In this document: positions 1 to 10,482 of the stretch, in pieces | How positions within the stretch are numbered: position 1 is the stretch's first letter | Layout of the letters: each line of letters opens with the position of its first letter | Assembly: GCA_003481775.1 (NCBI GenBank) | Contig: QULU01000001.1 | Coordinates: forward strand, 248,436-312,435 | Length of the DNA: 64,000 bases | Direction of reading: 5' to 3' | Origin: Clostridiaceae bacterium OM02-2AC | GTDB lineage: Bacteria; Bacillota_I; Bacilli_A; Erysipelotrichales; Erysipelotrichaceae | Program-made: the position numbers and the translations under genes | The notes under the pieces: generated by a model | Told to the model about the DNA's origin: nothing | What the model saw: the letters and a program-made list of their open reading frames with translations, nothing else | Databases searched by the model: none

Positions 1-1407
1 CGCGACTGCCGCATTCAACATAATATTTGCACAAGCTATGCTGTTTGATGAACCAAGCATACGGAATTCGAATTTATTACCGGTAAAGGCAAATGGTGAT
101 GTACGATTACGATCTGTCGTATCTTTTGTAAATCTAGGGAGTACGCTTACTCCCAGTTTCATCTTCGTTTTTCCGGCTGCTATATATGGTGCATCTGTTT
201 CGATTGCTTCTAAAATTGCGTTCAGTTCATCCCCTAAAAACATCGATACTACAGCAGGAGGAGCCTCATTTGCGCCTAATCTGTGATCGTTTTCCGCTGT
301 TGCGACAGAAATACGAAGTAAATCCTGATAATTGTCGACCACCTTGATAACTGCACATAGGAATAATAGGAATTGTGCATTTTCATATGGCGTTTCACCC
401 GGTGAAAGAAGATTCACACCGGTATCTGTTGCAAGAGACCAGTTATTATGCTTACCGGAACCGTTCACTCCTGCAAAAGGCTTTTCATGAAGTAAGCAAA
501 CCAAACCATGTTTGATAGCAACCCTTTGCATAATCTCCATGGTAAGCTGATTGTGATCCGTAGCAATGTTTGTTGTAGTATAAATAGGCGCTAATTCATG
601 CTGTGCCGGAGCCACTTCATTATGTTCGGTCTTTGCGAGAATTCCTAACTTCCATAATTCATCATTTAAATCCTCCATGAACGCTGCAACCTTCGGCTTA
701 ATGGCACCGAAGTAGTGGTCATCCATTTCCTGCCCCTTTGGAGGCTTTACACCGAAAAGTGTTCTTCCTGTATACTGAAGATCCGGACGCTTATCAAACA
801 TCTCCCTGGTAATCAAGAAATATTCCTGTTCCGGCCCTACCGAAGTACGCACATAGTTTACATCCTCATTTCCAAATAAACGTAAAATTCGAAGAGCCTG
901 CTTATTCAGTGCTTCCATAGAACGAAGCAATGGGGTTTTCTTATCCAAGGCCTCCCCACCATAAGAACAGAATGCCGTAGGAATACATAATGTCTTCCCC
1001 TTGATAAATGCATAAGATGTTGGATCCCATGCAGTATATCCTCTTGCTTCAAAAGTTGCCCGAAGCCCTCCGGATGGAAACGATGATGCATCAGGCTCCC
1101 CCTTAATCATTTCTTTTCCTGAAAATTCCATAATAACTCCACCATCCGGTGATGGAGTTATAAAGCTATCATGCTTTTCTGCTGTAATTCCGGTAAGAGG
1201 CTGAAACCAGTGTGTGTAATGAGTAGCTCCATTTGCCACTGCCCAATCTTTCATAGCACCAGCTACCGCATTTGCTACACTGATATCCAACCGTTCCCCT
1301 CCATCAATCGTTTTCTTCAAAGATTGATATACTTCTGCAGATAAAGTTGCTTTCATAACCCTATCATCAAACACCAGATTACCAAAATACTCCGAAACAT
1401 TCTTCAT
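1..1407 (-). CDS. glnN: Type III glutamine synthetase, 3' end cut by window edge
   Basis: ATP-dependent synthesis of glutamine from glutamate and ammonia. The frame is open for 469 codons from an ATG at 1407, preceded by GGAGGAAAA, and runs off the left edge without a stop. The family normally has about 700 residues, so roughly the N-terminal two thirds are present. Recognisable GSIII stretches are [32 protein letters not shown] and [10 protein letters not shown]. It lies 112 bp after gdhA on the same strand with a terminator-like hairpin between them, so it is probably read by read-through of the gdhA transcript. A type I enzyme is encoded nearby at 6626-7837. Family assignment is firm; the operon link is inference. 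Confidence 0.95.
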   Translation of the reverse strand, partial: MKNVSEYFGNLVFDDRVMKATLSAEVYQSLKKTIDGGERLDISVANAVAGAMKDWAVANGATHYTHWFQPLTGITAEKHDSFITPSPDGGVIMEFSGKEMIKGEPDASSFPSGGLRATFEARGYTAWDPTSYAFIKGKTLCIPTAFCSYGGEALDKKTPLLRSMEALNKQALRILRLFGNEDVNYVRTSVGPEQEYFLITREMFDKRPDLQYTGRTLFGVKPPKGQEMDDHYFGAIKPKVAAFMEDLNDELWKLGILAKTEHNEVAPAQHELAPIYTTTNIATDHNQLTMEIMQRVAIKHGLVCLLHEKPFAGVNGSGKHNNWSLATDTGVNLLSPGETPYENAQFLLFLCAVIKVVDNYQDLLRISVATAENDHRLGANEAPPAVVSMFLGDELNAILEAIETDAPYIAAGKTKMKLGVSVLPRFTKDTTDRNRTSPFAFTGNKFEFRMLGSSNSIACANIMLNAAVA

Positions 1408-1451
1408 AATGTTTTCCTCCTTTTCCACCTGTCCTTCTTCTAAATCATTTA

Positions 1452-1505
1452 TCATAAAAGAAAGGCGTCTTACATGCTGTATCTGCATGAAAGACGCCTT
1501 TGCCT
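1452..1505 (-). terminator. gdhA-glnN intergenic terminator / candidate attenuator
   Basis: On the minus strand an 11-bp perfect stem (arms 1461-1471 and 1491-1501) plus an inner CATGC/GCATG pairing is followed by CTTTCTTTTATG. The 5' arm sits in GTAAAGGCAA-GG-GTCTTT, which closely matches the start of the gdhA leader hairpin. It could simply end gdhA. The shared sequence suggests instead regulated read-through into glnN by the nearby ANTAR protein. Confidence 0.75.
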
Positions 1506-1519
1506 TTACTTCTATATGT

Positions 1520-2950
<1,431 letters not shown>

Positions 2951-2958
2951 GCTTAAAG

Positions 2959-2987
2959 ACTATACACCCGTTTTTTTCATTTGTCAA
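2959..2987 (-). promoter_or_regulatory. gdhA promoter
   Basis: TTGACA (2982-2987, minus strand), exactly 17 bp, then TATAGT (2959-2964). Bases around the -10 (GGTGTATA followed by CTTTAAG) are shared with the divergent glutamate synthase promoter. Confidence 0.85.
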
Positions 2988-3027
2988 TCATCTTTTTTCA
3001 TTCGTTTTCTGAAAACAAATCTTTTTG

Positions 3028-3056
3028 TTGACAAAAACTGTAAACAGGTGTATAAA
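3028..3056 (+). promoter_or_regulatory. Glutamate synthase operon promoter
   Basis: TTGACA at 3028-3033, 17-bp spacer, TATAAA at 3051-3056. It diverges from the gdhA promoter about 40 bp away, so a regulator bound between them could act on both. Confidence 0.85.
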
Positions 3057-3068
3057 TTCTTTAAGTGA

Positions 3069-3130
3069 GCAAAGGCGTTCATTTAAAGAACAGGTAAGTT
3101 TCTGTTTTAAATGAGCGTCTTTGTTTTTTT
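3069..3130 (+). terminator. Glutamate synthase leader terminator / candidate attenuator
   Basis: An 18-bp near-perfect stem (3070-3087 with 3106-3123, two G-U pairs) followed by TTTTTTT, starting only a few bases after the predicted transcription start and ending about 40 bp before the first gene. It begins GCAAAGGCGTTCATTT, related to the two hairpins around gdhA. The whole operon depends on read-through of it. Confidence 0.85.
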
Positions 3131-3171
3131 GTTATATTTTTTGTTATATTTGAAAGGAAGGATGTAGTTCT

Positions 3172-4269
3172 ATGAAGAAAGAAGGTCAAATACGAATCCC
3201 GTCCGGATGTGCTATTGCTGCTGTCATTTCCAAAGAAGGAAACAGAATGTCCGGAGAAATGATTATAGATTCTATGAAACCCATGCATGATCGTTCAAAT
3301 GGATTAGGAGGTGGTTTTACCGGATACGGTATTTATCCGCAGTATAAGGATTTTTATGCATTCCATATGTTTTATGAATGCAGAACCACGAGAAAAACAT
3401 GTGAATCTTTTCTAAAGGAGCACTTTGAAATCATTCATTCTGAACTGATTCCTACATGTAAGATTCCTGCCATTACAAATGAACCTATTATTTGGCGATA
3501 TTTTGTTGATCCTCTGAAATCCGTTATGACAACCATGCAATTAGACGAAAAGGAATTCGTAGCCAGGACTGTTATGAAAATCAACAAAGATATGCCTGGT
3601 GCACATATATTTTCCAGTGGTAAAAATATGGGAACATTTAAAGCTGTCGGCTTTCCCGAAGATGTGGGAGTGTTTTATAAATTAGAAGAATATGAAGGAT
3701 ATTCTTGGATTGCTCATGGACGTTATCCAACAAATACACCTGGATGGTGGGGAGGAGCACACCCTTTTACTTTGCTTGATTATTCTATAGTTCATAATGG
3801 TGAAATATCCTCTTATGATGCGAACAGACGTTTCATTGAAATGTTCGGATATAAATGTACCTTACAGACAGATACAGAAGTGATTACATATATGATGGAT
3901 TATCTTCTTCGTGTACAGGGACTTACTTTAGAAGAAGTTGCCCATGTGATTGCAGCACCCTTTTGGAGCACCCTTTCTACTGAAAAAAACTTGGAAATGC
4001 GGGAGAAATTAAAATATCTGAGAACCATCTTTTCCAGTCTCTTGATAACAGGTCCCTTTTCTATTGTATTCGGTTTTAACGGAGGACTGATGGCTCTTAA
4101 TGATCGTCTTAAACTCCGCTCTATGGTCGTTGGCGAAAAAGACGATAAAGTGTTGATTGCCAGTGAGGAGGCAGCAATCCGCATGATGGAGCCAGATGCT
4201 GAAAATATCTGGGCACCTGTTGGCGGAGAACCAGTTATCGTTAAAGTGAAGGAAGGTGCATATGAATGA
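3172..4269 (+). CDS. Glutamate synthase, glutaminase (class II GATase) subunit
   Basis: Releases ammonia from glutamine for the synthase. This is a stand-alone version of the N-terminal domain of GltB, as in archaeal-type split glutamate synthases. The putative nucleophile is Cys13 in PSGCAIAAV, which would require removal of 12 residues to free it as an N-terminal cysteine. Other GATase marks are AHGRYPTNTPGWWGGAHPF and IVHNGEISSY. The ATG at 3172 follows GAAAGGAAGG. The stop overlaps the next gene by 4 bp, so translation is coupled. Confidence 0.9.
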   Translation: MKKEGQIRIPSGCAIAAVISKEGNRMSGEMIIDSMKPMHDRSNGLGGGFTGYGIYPQYKDFYAFHMFYECRTTRKTCESFLKEHFEIIHSELIPTCKIPAITNEPIIWRYFVDPLKSVMTTMQLDEKEFVARTVMKINKDMPGAHIFSSGKNMGTFKAVGFPEDVGVFYKLEEYEGYSWIAHGRYPTNTPGWWGGAHPFTLLDYSIVHNGEISSYDANRRFIEMFGYKCTLQTDTEVITYMMDYLLRVQGLTLEEVAHVIAAPFWSTLSTEKNLEMREKLKYLRTIFSSLLITGPFSIVFGFNGGLMALNDRLKLRSMVVGEKDDKVLIASEEAAIRMMEPDAENIWAPVGGEPVIVKVKEGAYE

Positions 4270-5771
4270 GCTTAGAATTTATATATCCTGAATTTGAAGT
4301 TGTCAGAGATGAAAACAGATGTACCCACTGCCGTGTATGCGAACAACAATGTGCGAACGAGGTTCACTATTATGACGAAGAAAAGGGCATGATGAAATGT
4401 GATGACAGTAATTGTGTAAATTGCCAGCGCTGTGTTAGCTTCTGCCCTACAAGAGCCTTAAAAATTGTAAAAACTAATTGTACTTTACGTGAAAACGCCA
4501 ACTGGCAGAATGATATTATAAAAGAAATTTACAAGCAAGCAAATAGCGGAGGTGTTCTTCTGTCCTCCATGGGTAATCCAAAACCACTTCCTGTTTTTTG
4601 GGACAATATACTTATTAACGCTTCTCAGGTCACGAACCCCTCCATTGACCCCCTGCGTGAACCAATGGAGACACGGGTTTATCTTGGTAAAAAGCCGGAA
4701 AAGATTCAGCGTCTTTCAAACGGCGATCTCTCTTGTAAATTACCACCGCAACTAGAACTGTCCATGCCGTTACTGTTTTCTGCAATGAGTTATGGCTCTA
4801 TCAGCTACAATGCTCATAAATCACTTGCTCTTGCTGCTACTGAGCTTGGCATTTTATATAATACCGGTGAAGGTGGTTTGCATGAAGATTTTTATTGCTA
4901 TGGCGAGCATACAATTGTCCAAGTGGCATCCGGACGTTTTGGTGTACACGAACAATATCTGAATACAGGAGCTGCAATTGAAATTAAAATGGGACAGGGT
5001 GCTAAACCTGGGATTGGTGGACATTTGCCCGGAGCCAAAATTGTCGGTGATGTTTCTCGTACTCGCATGATACCCGTAGGCTCTGATGCCATTTCTCCAG
5101 CTCCCCACCATGACATCTATTCAATTGAAGATTTAAGACAACTTGTTTTTTCCCTAAAAGAAGCTACAGCGTATAAAAAACCAATTATCGTTAAAGTAGC
5201 TGCTGTGCATAACATTGCCGCTATTGCCAGCGGTATTGCCCGTAGTGGTGCAGATATCATTGCCATCGATGGTTTCCGTGGCGGTACCGGTGCTGCTCCA
5301 ACCAGAGTACGTGACAATGTAGGTATTCCAATCGAACTGGCATTGGCTGCAGTTGACCAAAGGCTTAGAGATGAAGGAATCCGTAACAATGTGTCTCTGG
5401 TGGTAGGTGGTAGCATTCGAACTGCCGCTGATGTAGTTAAAGCAATCGCATTAGGTGCAGATGCATGTTATATCGCCACTGCCGCTTTACTTGCTCTGGG
5501 CTGTCATCTTTGCAGCACATGTCAAAGTGGTAAGTGTAATTGGGGAATTGCCACGCAGAACTCCAACCTTGTAAAAAGACTTGATCCCAAAATTGGAAGT
5601 AAACGGTTAATAAACTTACTGAAGGCATGGCAACATGAAATCAAAGAACTTATGGGTGGCATGGGAATTAATTCTATAGAAGCACTGCGCGGTAATCGTC
5701 TTATGCTTCGTGGAATTGGTCTGAATGAAAAAGAATTAGAAATTCTCGGTATCTCCTATGCAGGTGAATGA
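4266..5771 (+). CDS. Glutamate synthase, FMN-binding subunit with ferredoxin domain
   Basis: Central synthase domain that makes glutamate from 2-oxoglutarate and ammonia on FMN. The N-terminus carries two 4Fe-4S motifs (Cys19, 22, 25, 29 and Cys50, 53, 56, 60). The rest is the FMN barrel, with IKMGQGAKPGIGGHLPG, IDGFRGGTGAAPTRVRD, and a CxxCxxCxxxxC cluster near residues 416-427 matching the 3Fe-4S site. The 501 residues match archaeal-type GltB cores. No GltD-like NADPH subunit is seen nearby, so reduced ferredoxin entering through the N-terminal clusters is the likely electron source (inference). Confidence 0.93.
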   Translation: MSLEFIYPEFEVVRDENRCTHCRVCEQQCANEVHYYDEEKGMMKCDDSNCVNCQRCVSFCPTRALKIVKTNCTLRENANWQNDIIKEIYKQANSGGVLLSSMGNPKPLPVFWDNILINASQVTNPSIDPLREPMETRVYLGKKPEKIQRLSNGDLSCKLPPQLELSMPLLFSAMSYGSISYNAHKSLALAATELGILYNTGEGGLHEDFYCYGEHTIVQVASGRFGVHEQYLNTGAAIEIKMGQGAKPGIGGHLPGAKIVGDVSRTRMIPVGSDAISPAPHHDIYSIEDLRQLVFSLKEATAYKKPIIVKVAAVHNIAAIASGIARSGADIIAIDGFRGGTGAAPTRVRDNVGIPIELALAAVDQRLRDEGIRNNVSLVVGGSIRTAADVVKAIALGADACYIATAALLALGCHLCSTCQSGKCNWGIATQNSNLVKRLDPKIGSKRLINLLKAWQHEIKELMGGMGINSIEALRGNRLMLRGIGLNEKELEILGISYAGE

Positions 5772-5884
5772 TCGGCTTGTTTGGATTTCATCAGAGAACT
5801 GATACCACTTAATAGCATCAATTTCGATACATTGAAAAGATATTCTAAAGAAACTCATAAAAATATGAATGGAGGTATGCTATA

Positions 5885-6607
5885 ATGCAATTGATAGATG
5901 CTACAGGTTTAGATTACAAAACAATAAATGAATTGATCCGTAAAACAGACGATAACTACATTATAAAATCGTGCTGTGGACAACGCTTTATCGGAGCCGG
6001 TATGGCTAATAAAAATATCACCATACACGGGATTCCCGGAAATGCCCTGGGTGCGTACTTAAATGATGCAGTCATCACAGTAAAGGCAAATGCACAGGAT
6101 GCAGTTGGTGATACGATGAATGAGGGAAAAATCATCATTTATGGTCATATCGGTGATGCTGCCGGCTATGCTATGCGTGGTGGTAAAATCTATGTACAAG
6201 GCAATGCGGGTTATCGTGCTGGAATCCATATGAAGGCATACAAACGTAAGATTCCTGTCATGATCATCGGTGGTTCTGCCGGAAGTTTCTTAGGTGAGTA
6301 TCAGGCAGGGGGAATCATTATTGTTTTAGGCTTAAATTCCAAGTCCGAGCATATTGTCGGTAATTTCCCATGTACAGGAATGCATGGTGGTAAACTATAT
6401 ATTCGTGGAAATTATGACAATATCAACTTACCAAAACAGGTTACAGCCAAAGTGGCAACTTTAGATGATATGAAAGAAATCGAAGAATACCTTTGTGAAT
6501 ATTCTTTTGATTTAGGACAGAATTTAGAAACTATATTAAATGCCGCTTTTACCGTCATTACTCCTGACAGCAAAAATCCATATAAACAAATGTATGTAGC
6601 AAATTAA
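5885..6607 (+). CDS. Glutamate synthase, GXGXG (beta-helix) subunit
   Basis: Stand-alone version of the C-terminal domain of GltB, a right-handed beta-helix with a structural role. The repeated turns GNALGAYL, NAQDAVGDTMNEG, GHIGDAAGYAMRGG and GNAGYRAGIHM are typical. The ATG at 5885 follows GGAGG. It sits 113 bp after the FMN subunit and 18 bp before glnA, in the same operon. Confidence 0.92.
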   Translation: MQLIDATGLDYKTINELIRKTDDNYIIKSCCGQRFIGAGMANKNITIHGIPGNALGAYLNDAVITVKANAQDAVGDTMNEGKIIIYGHIGDAAGYAMRGGKIYVQGNAGYRAGIHMKAYKRKIPVMIIGGSAGSFLGEYQAGGIIIVLGLNSKSEHIVGNFPCTGMHGGKLYIRGNYDNINLPKQVTAKVATLDDMKEIEEYLCEYSFDLGQNLETILNAAFTVITPDSKNPYKQMYVAN

Positions 6608-6625
6608 AAGAAAGTAGGTACGCTT

Positions 6626-7837
6626 ATGAAGTATTCAAAACAAGAAGTTTTACAGTATGTGAGTGAAGAAGATGTTAAGTTTATACGGCTTGCTTTTTGT
6701 GATGTATTCGGCAGGCAAAAAAATTTATCCATTATGCCGGATGAACTGCCTCGTGCTTTTGAGGATGGTATTGCCATTGATGCCTCCGCTATTGCCGGCT
6801 TCAGCGATGAAACACATTCTGATTTACTTCTTCATCCTGAGGCAGATACATTAATGCCGCTACCTTGGAGACCGGAGCATGGACGAGTTGTTCGATTGTT
6901 CTGTAATATAGCATATCCTGATGGAAGGACATTTGAATGTGATACGCGTTCCATACTGAAAAAAGCCATTCAGGATGCAGATAAGGCAGGTATTCATTTT
7001 TACTTTGGTGCTGAGCAGGAATTTTACCTTTTTACATTAAGTGAAACCGGGGAACCCACCAAAAAACCATATGATAATGCCGGATATATGGACATTGCCC
7101 CGGATGATCGAGGTGAAAACATCCGACGTGAAATTTGTCTTACTTTAGAACAAATGGGCATTTATCCGGAACGTTCTCATCATGAACAAGGTCCCGGGCA
7201 AAACGAGATTGATTTTCGCTACTCTGATCCACTTACAGCCGCAGATAATGCAATGACTTTTCAAACAGTTGTGAAAACCGTTGCCGGATGTAATGGACTG
7301 ATTGCTGATTTTAGCCCTAAACCGCTTACTGATAAACCAGGCAACGGTTTTCATATTAACATTTCAGCTAAGGCAGATGATGATTCAGATTATTTACACC
7401 TGATTATTGCAGGTATTCTTGAAAAAGTTTGTGATATGACTCTCTTTTTAAATCCATTAAACTGCTCTTATCAAAGATTTGGTAATGATAAAGCACCACA
7501 GTATATTTCTTGGTCTAGTGAAAACCGTTCGCAACTGATTCGAATTCCCGCTGCAGTAGGAAAATATCGTCGTGCTGAGCTTCGTTCTCCCGATCCGACA
7601 GCCAATAGTTATTTAGCATTTGCATTACTGATATATGCCGGACTCTATGGTATTCAGAATCATTTGCAATTAGCAGAACCTACGGATATCGATCTTTATA
7701 AAGCTGATGCAGATGTACTTTCCAAGTTAAAAATGTTACCAACTTCATTAAGAGATGCCTGTGAATCAGCCCTTAACAGTGAATTCATCAAACAACATAT
7801 TCCCACTAAAATATTAGAAATATACTGTAATAGATAA
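6626..7837 (+). CDS. glnA: Type I glutamine synthetase
   Basis: Glutamine synthesis partnered with the synthase genes upstream. At 403 residues it is shorter than usual GSI enzymes (about 440), yet keeps the metal- and substrate-binding motifs: GAEQEFYLF near residue 128, HHEQGPGQNEIDF near 190, GNGFHINIS near 238 and RRAELRSPDPTANSY near 315. No adenylylation tyrosine motif of the enterobacterial kind was recognised. The ATG follows GAAAGTAGGTA. A divergent paralogue acting on another amine remains possible, but its place between glutamate synthase and a NitR-like gene favours true GS. Confidence 0.88.
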   Translation: MKYSKQEVLQYVSEEDVKFIRLAFCDVFGRQKNLSIMPDELPRAFEDGIAIDASAIAGFSDETHSDLLLHPEADTLMPLPWRPEHGRVVRLFCNIAYPDGRTFECDTRSILKKAIQDADKAGIHFYFGAEQEFYLFTLSETGEPTKKPYDNAGYMDIAPDDRGENIRREICLTLEQMGIYPERSHHEQGPGQNEIDFRYSDPLTAADNAMTFQTVVKTVAGCNGLIADFSPKPLTDKPGNGFHINISAKADDDSDYLHLIIAGILEKVCDMTLFLNPLNCSYQRFGNDKAPQYISWSSENRSQLIRIPAAVGKYRRAELRSPDPTANSYLAFALLIYAGLYGIQNHLQLAEPTDIDLYKADADVLSKLKMLPTSLRDACESALNSEFIKQHIPTKILEIYCNR

Positions 7838-7865
7838 TATCAATAAATGGAAGGAGGAATGCAGC

Positions 7866-8450
7866 ATGAGCCTAAAAGAGCGTTGCTATAATATACTTAT
7901 CGTATCAGCAACAGACAGCTTTACTTCTGCCATCGGCGAGTTGCTTTCTGAATCCAGATATTCTCCTATACATAAAGTAACCAGTATCAGTGTGGCAAAA
8001 AGAATGATTGCTGAGCGATCCTACGATTTTGTTATTATTAATTCCCCGTTACCGGATGATGCAGGGACACGTTTTGCAATTGACACATGCACGCTAAAGC
8101 AAACCGCTGTATTGCTCTTAGTAAAAGCCGATATACATGCCGCTATTCACGATAAAGTAGCTGAGCACGGAGTGTTTACATTACCAAAACCAACCTCTAA
8201 ATCGATTTTGACACAAGCACTTTACTGGATGGAAAGTATGCGTGAACGTCTAAGACAATTCGAGAAGAAATCACTCTCTATTGAGGAAAAAATGGTAGAA
8301 ATACGTATTGTCAATAAAGCAAAATGGCTATTAATCAGCGAATTGAAAATGAGCGAAGCAGATGCTCATCGTTACATAGAAAAACAGGCTATGGATCAGT
8401 GTATAACAAAAAGAAGCATTGCTGAGGATATCATTAAAACCTACTCTTAA
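7866..8450 (+). CDS. nitR: NitR-like ANTAR antitermination regulator with pseudo-receiver
   Basis: A receiver-like domain (about residues 8-120) followed by an ANTAR RNA-binding domain (about 138-192, with the alternating helix pattern and conserved alanine/arginine positions). The phospho-acceptor position reads Asn59 (DFVIINSPLP) instead of Asp, while Lys108 of the LPKP motif is kept. It should therefore not be a normal phosphorylated response regulator. The glnA-nitR gene order is known from solventogenic clostridia, where NitR is proposed to act by antitermination. The leader hairpins at 1452, 2890 and 3069 are its probable targets (inference). It starts at an ATG after GGAAGGAGG. Confidence 0.88.
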   Translation: MSLKERCYNILIVSATDSFTSAIGELLSESRYSPIHKVTSISVAKRMIAERSYDFVIINSPLPDDAGTRFAIDTCTLKQTAVLLLVKADIHAAIHDKVAEHGVFTLPKPTSKSILTQALYWMESMRERLRQFEKKSLSIEEKMVEIRIVNKAKWLLISELKMSEADAHRYIEKQAMDQCITKRSIAEDIIKTYS

Positions 8451-8833
8451 ATCAAAAAAGTCCAAGCGTATAATTATTTTCAAAGAATGGTGATGTATGG
8501 ATAGAAGTCATACCACAATCCCCTCAATTCTTTTATCGAATAGGAAGGTAGAGCAAGCGTTGAATTTATTACGAAGGATCATATAAGAACATCTCCTACA
8601 TTTTACATAACGCGAAATGTAACAAAGCGTACGATTTTCTAATTTTTGTCAACCATAAATAAAAAGACACCTATACTTTTTGGGTTCTTACTTACTTAAG
8701 GGTGTGTGCAAATAGTGAACTTCTATTGATAAATACAATAGTGTTTAAGTCTCGCTGTTTTCATCTCTCCAGAATGGAGTAAGAACTTTTTTTTGTATAA
8801 TGTCTTTTTTCTATTTATCTTAATAGCATTGGC
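8451..8833. other. Noncoding stretch between nitR and small membrane gene
   Basis: No convincing coding frame. It contains the pair ACATTT/AAATGT around 8598-8620, AT-rich runs, and an inverted repeat ending in a T8 run described separately. It lies at the join between a visibly AT-richer block (1-8450) and the more GC-rich remainder, and may hold decayed sequence from an insertion. No transposase fragment could be recognised. Confidence 0.5.
8684..8794 (+). ncRNA. Candidate structured RNA ending in an intrinsic terminator
   Basis: A 9-bp perfect inverted repeat (8684-8692 with 8778-8786) closes a region of about 85 bases containing the small hairpin CTCCA-GAA-TGGAG, and is followed directly by TTTTTTTTG. 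It could be a small RNA or just a long-range terminator. No good promoter was found upstream on the plus strand. Confidence 0.25.
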
Positions 8834-8998
8834 CTAAAACTCTTCCTCATCAAATGCTTCATCCAAATCACTGCTGTATTCTTCCATATAGCCGGCCTGT
8901 TCATCGGCATCCGCACTGACTCTGCACAAGGCATACAGAAGAACGAACAGAAAGAAGACAGCTGCAATGCCTACGATCCATAGTACGCTTGTCATCAT
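8834..8998 (-). CDS. Small single-pass membrane protein, 54 residues, unknown function
   Basis: Short frame starting with two ATGs (8998 and 8995) after AGAGGG. Residues 3-24 form one strongly hydrophobic segment, followed by a very acidic tail (YMEEYSSDLDEAFDEEEF, then stop). It lies 74 bp downstream of the carboxypeptidase gene on the same strand, so it is probably co-transcribed with it. No family was recognised. The transmembrane-plus-acidic-tail layout and the start signals support a real gene; a role in the envelope is only suggested by context. Confidence 0.6.
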   Translation of the reverse strand: MMTSVLWIVGIAAVFFLFVLLYALCRVSADADEQAGYMEEYSSDLDEAFDEEEF

Positions 8999-9072
8999 AT
9001 CCCTCTTTTCTGTTTCTATTGTATGTGTCTATGCAGAAGTCATGCGTTTTCTTACACGCCAAGTTCTGGCAA

Positions 9073-10260
9073 TCAGGCAAGTGTGTCACTAAACGCCTTC
9101 ATAAAGATATCCAGATAGTTCAGCTGCTCGACATCCTGATCGACCCCGATTGGTGCCTCCATCGTATAGCCGTCACTCATCGTGATTTTTACCGTACCAA
9201 CGGCTTCCTTGGCCTTGTATGGCGGTGTATCCTTTGTAATCGTGATCTCCTTCTTTGTTTCCTTTGGCTCGCTTCCCTTTTCAAATACATAGACAAGATC
9301 CTTCAGGGTAACCAGATTGACACTGGAGGGCTTTCCGTTTTCCATTGTATACGCCTGTAGCCTTGTCCCCTTCGGATATAGGAGTCCCTGTGCATACTGG
9401 GAAAAGCCATAGTCCAGCATTTGCTTGATTTCCGCATTACGCTGCTTGCTGCTGGGCTCCCCCATCGCTACAGCAACCAGACGCAGATCCTTTTTCTTTG
9501 CCGTTACGGTAATACAGGACATAGCCTCTGTGGTAAAGCCTGTTTTCAGACCGTCCACACCCTCATACTGCTTCAGCAGCTTGTTGGTATTGACGAGCCA
9601 GAATTTCTTGTCTGTATTCTCGCGGATATAGGCATCATAGGTGGATGTGATACGCAGCAGCTCATCCCCACCCTCGGCAATTAACGCACGGGCAATGATG
9701 GACATATCCTTTGCGCAGGTGTAATGCTCAGGATCATGCAGTCCTGTCGCATTCATGAAATGGGAATTGCTCAGCTTCAACTCCTTCGCCTTGTCATTCA
9801 TCATCGCCACAAAGTGATCATTGCTGCCGCCGACCTTTTCTGCCATGGCTACCATTGCATCGTTCGCACTGGCAATACAGATGGATTTCACCATATCGCG
9901 CACGCTCATGGATTCCCCGGGCTCCAAAAACACCTGACTGCCGCCCATGCTTGCCGCATATTCACTTGCCGATACCGATTCATCCCAGCTGATTTTCTTA
10001 TCATGGAGTGCTTCAAAGATAAGCAGAAGCCCCATCATCTTCGTCATGCTGGCAGGATACAGCTTATCCGTCTCATGCTTGGCGTAAATCACCTTGCCGG
10101 TTGTGTTTTCCACCAGATATGCCGCCTTGGCACTTGGTGCAAGATCCTGCGAGCTTTGTGCAGGCTCCTGTTTTGCTTTGTCATCCTGTGCATGAATCTG
10201 CTGGGGAAGCAGTCCCATGCCAAGACATATACTCAGACACAGTACAATAAGTTTTTTCAT
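9073..10260 (-). CDS. D-alanyl-D-alanine carboxypeptidase (S11 penicillin-binding protein)
   Basis: Removes the terminal D-alanine from peptidoglycan stem peptides outside the membrane. A signal peptide occupies residues 1-24, ending near IHAQ. The serine-protease-like motifs are all present: SMTK at 71-74, SAN at 131-133 and KTG at 239-241. The C-terminal part resembles the beta-rich PBP5-C domain. The start at 10260 is preferred over the ATG six bases earlier because GAGG then sits at a normal distance. The protein has 395 residues, usual for DacA/DacF. It appears to be transcribed from its own promoter, with the small membrane gene after it. Confidence 0.93.
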   Translation of the reverse strand: MKKLIVLCLSICLGMGLLPQQIHAQDDKAKQEPAQSSQDLAPSAKAAYLVENTTGKVIYAKHETDKLYPASMTKMMGLLLIFEALHDKKISWDESVSASEYAASMGGSQVFLEPGESMSVRDMVKSICIASANDAMVAMAEKVGGSNDHFVAMMNDKAKELKLSNSHFMNATGLHDPEHYTCAKDMSIIARALIAEGGDELLRITSTYDAYIRENTDKKFWLVNTNKLLKQYEGVDGLKTGFTTEAMSCITVTAKKKDLRLVAVAMGEPSSKQRNAEIKQMLDYGFSQYAQGLLYPKGTRLQAYTMENGKPSSVNLVTLKDLVYVFEKGSEPKETKKEITITKDTPPYKAKEAVGTVKITMSDGYTMEAPIGVDQDVEQLNYLDIFMKAFSDTLA

Positions 10261-10278
10261 TTGCATCTACCTCACTAA

Positions 10279-10309
10279 AGTATATGGAGATAATGATGGC
10301 TTATGTCAA
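10279..10309 (-). promoter_or_regulatory. Carboxypeptidase promoter
   Basis: Minus strand TTGACA (10304-10309), 19-bp spacer, TATACT (10279-10284). The spacer is longer than ideal, so the promoter may be weak or the -10 slightly misplaced. Confidence 0.45.
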
Positions 10310-10314
10310 AAGAA

Positions 10315-10340
10315 CAGGAAAAAAGGAAGGATTCCCTTCT
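10315..10340 (-). terminator. aspA terminator
   Basis: Minus strand GAAGG-GAAT-CCTTC followed by CTTTTTTCC, about 145 bp after the aspA stop. The stem is short, so confidence is moderate. Confidence 0.45.
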
Positions 10341-10482
10341 TTCTATGGAAACCTCCCACTTGCCTATTTCAATAATATACGAAATATCTTTAACGAATAA
10401 AGAAGCATTCACCCTCTCAGGATATTCCGGATGCACAACGCATCTTCTTCTCTGTTGCGAAGGATATACAGAAGCTGGCTCA

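Noticed and set aside
8451..8833. Insertion sequence remnant
   Set aside because: Inverted repeats and AT-rich sequence are present, but no transposase fragment or paired terminal repeats with target duplication could be shown.
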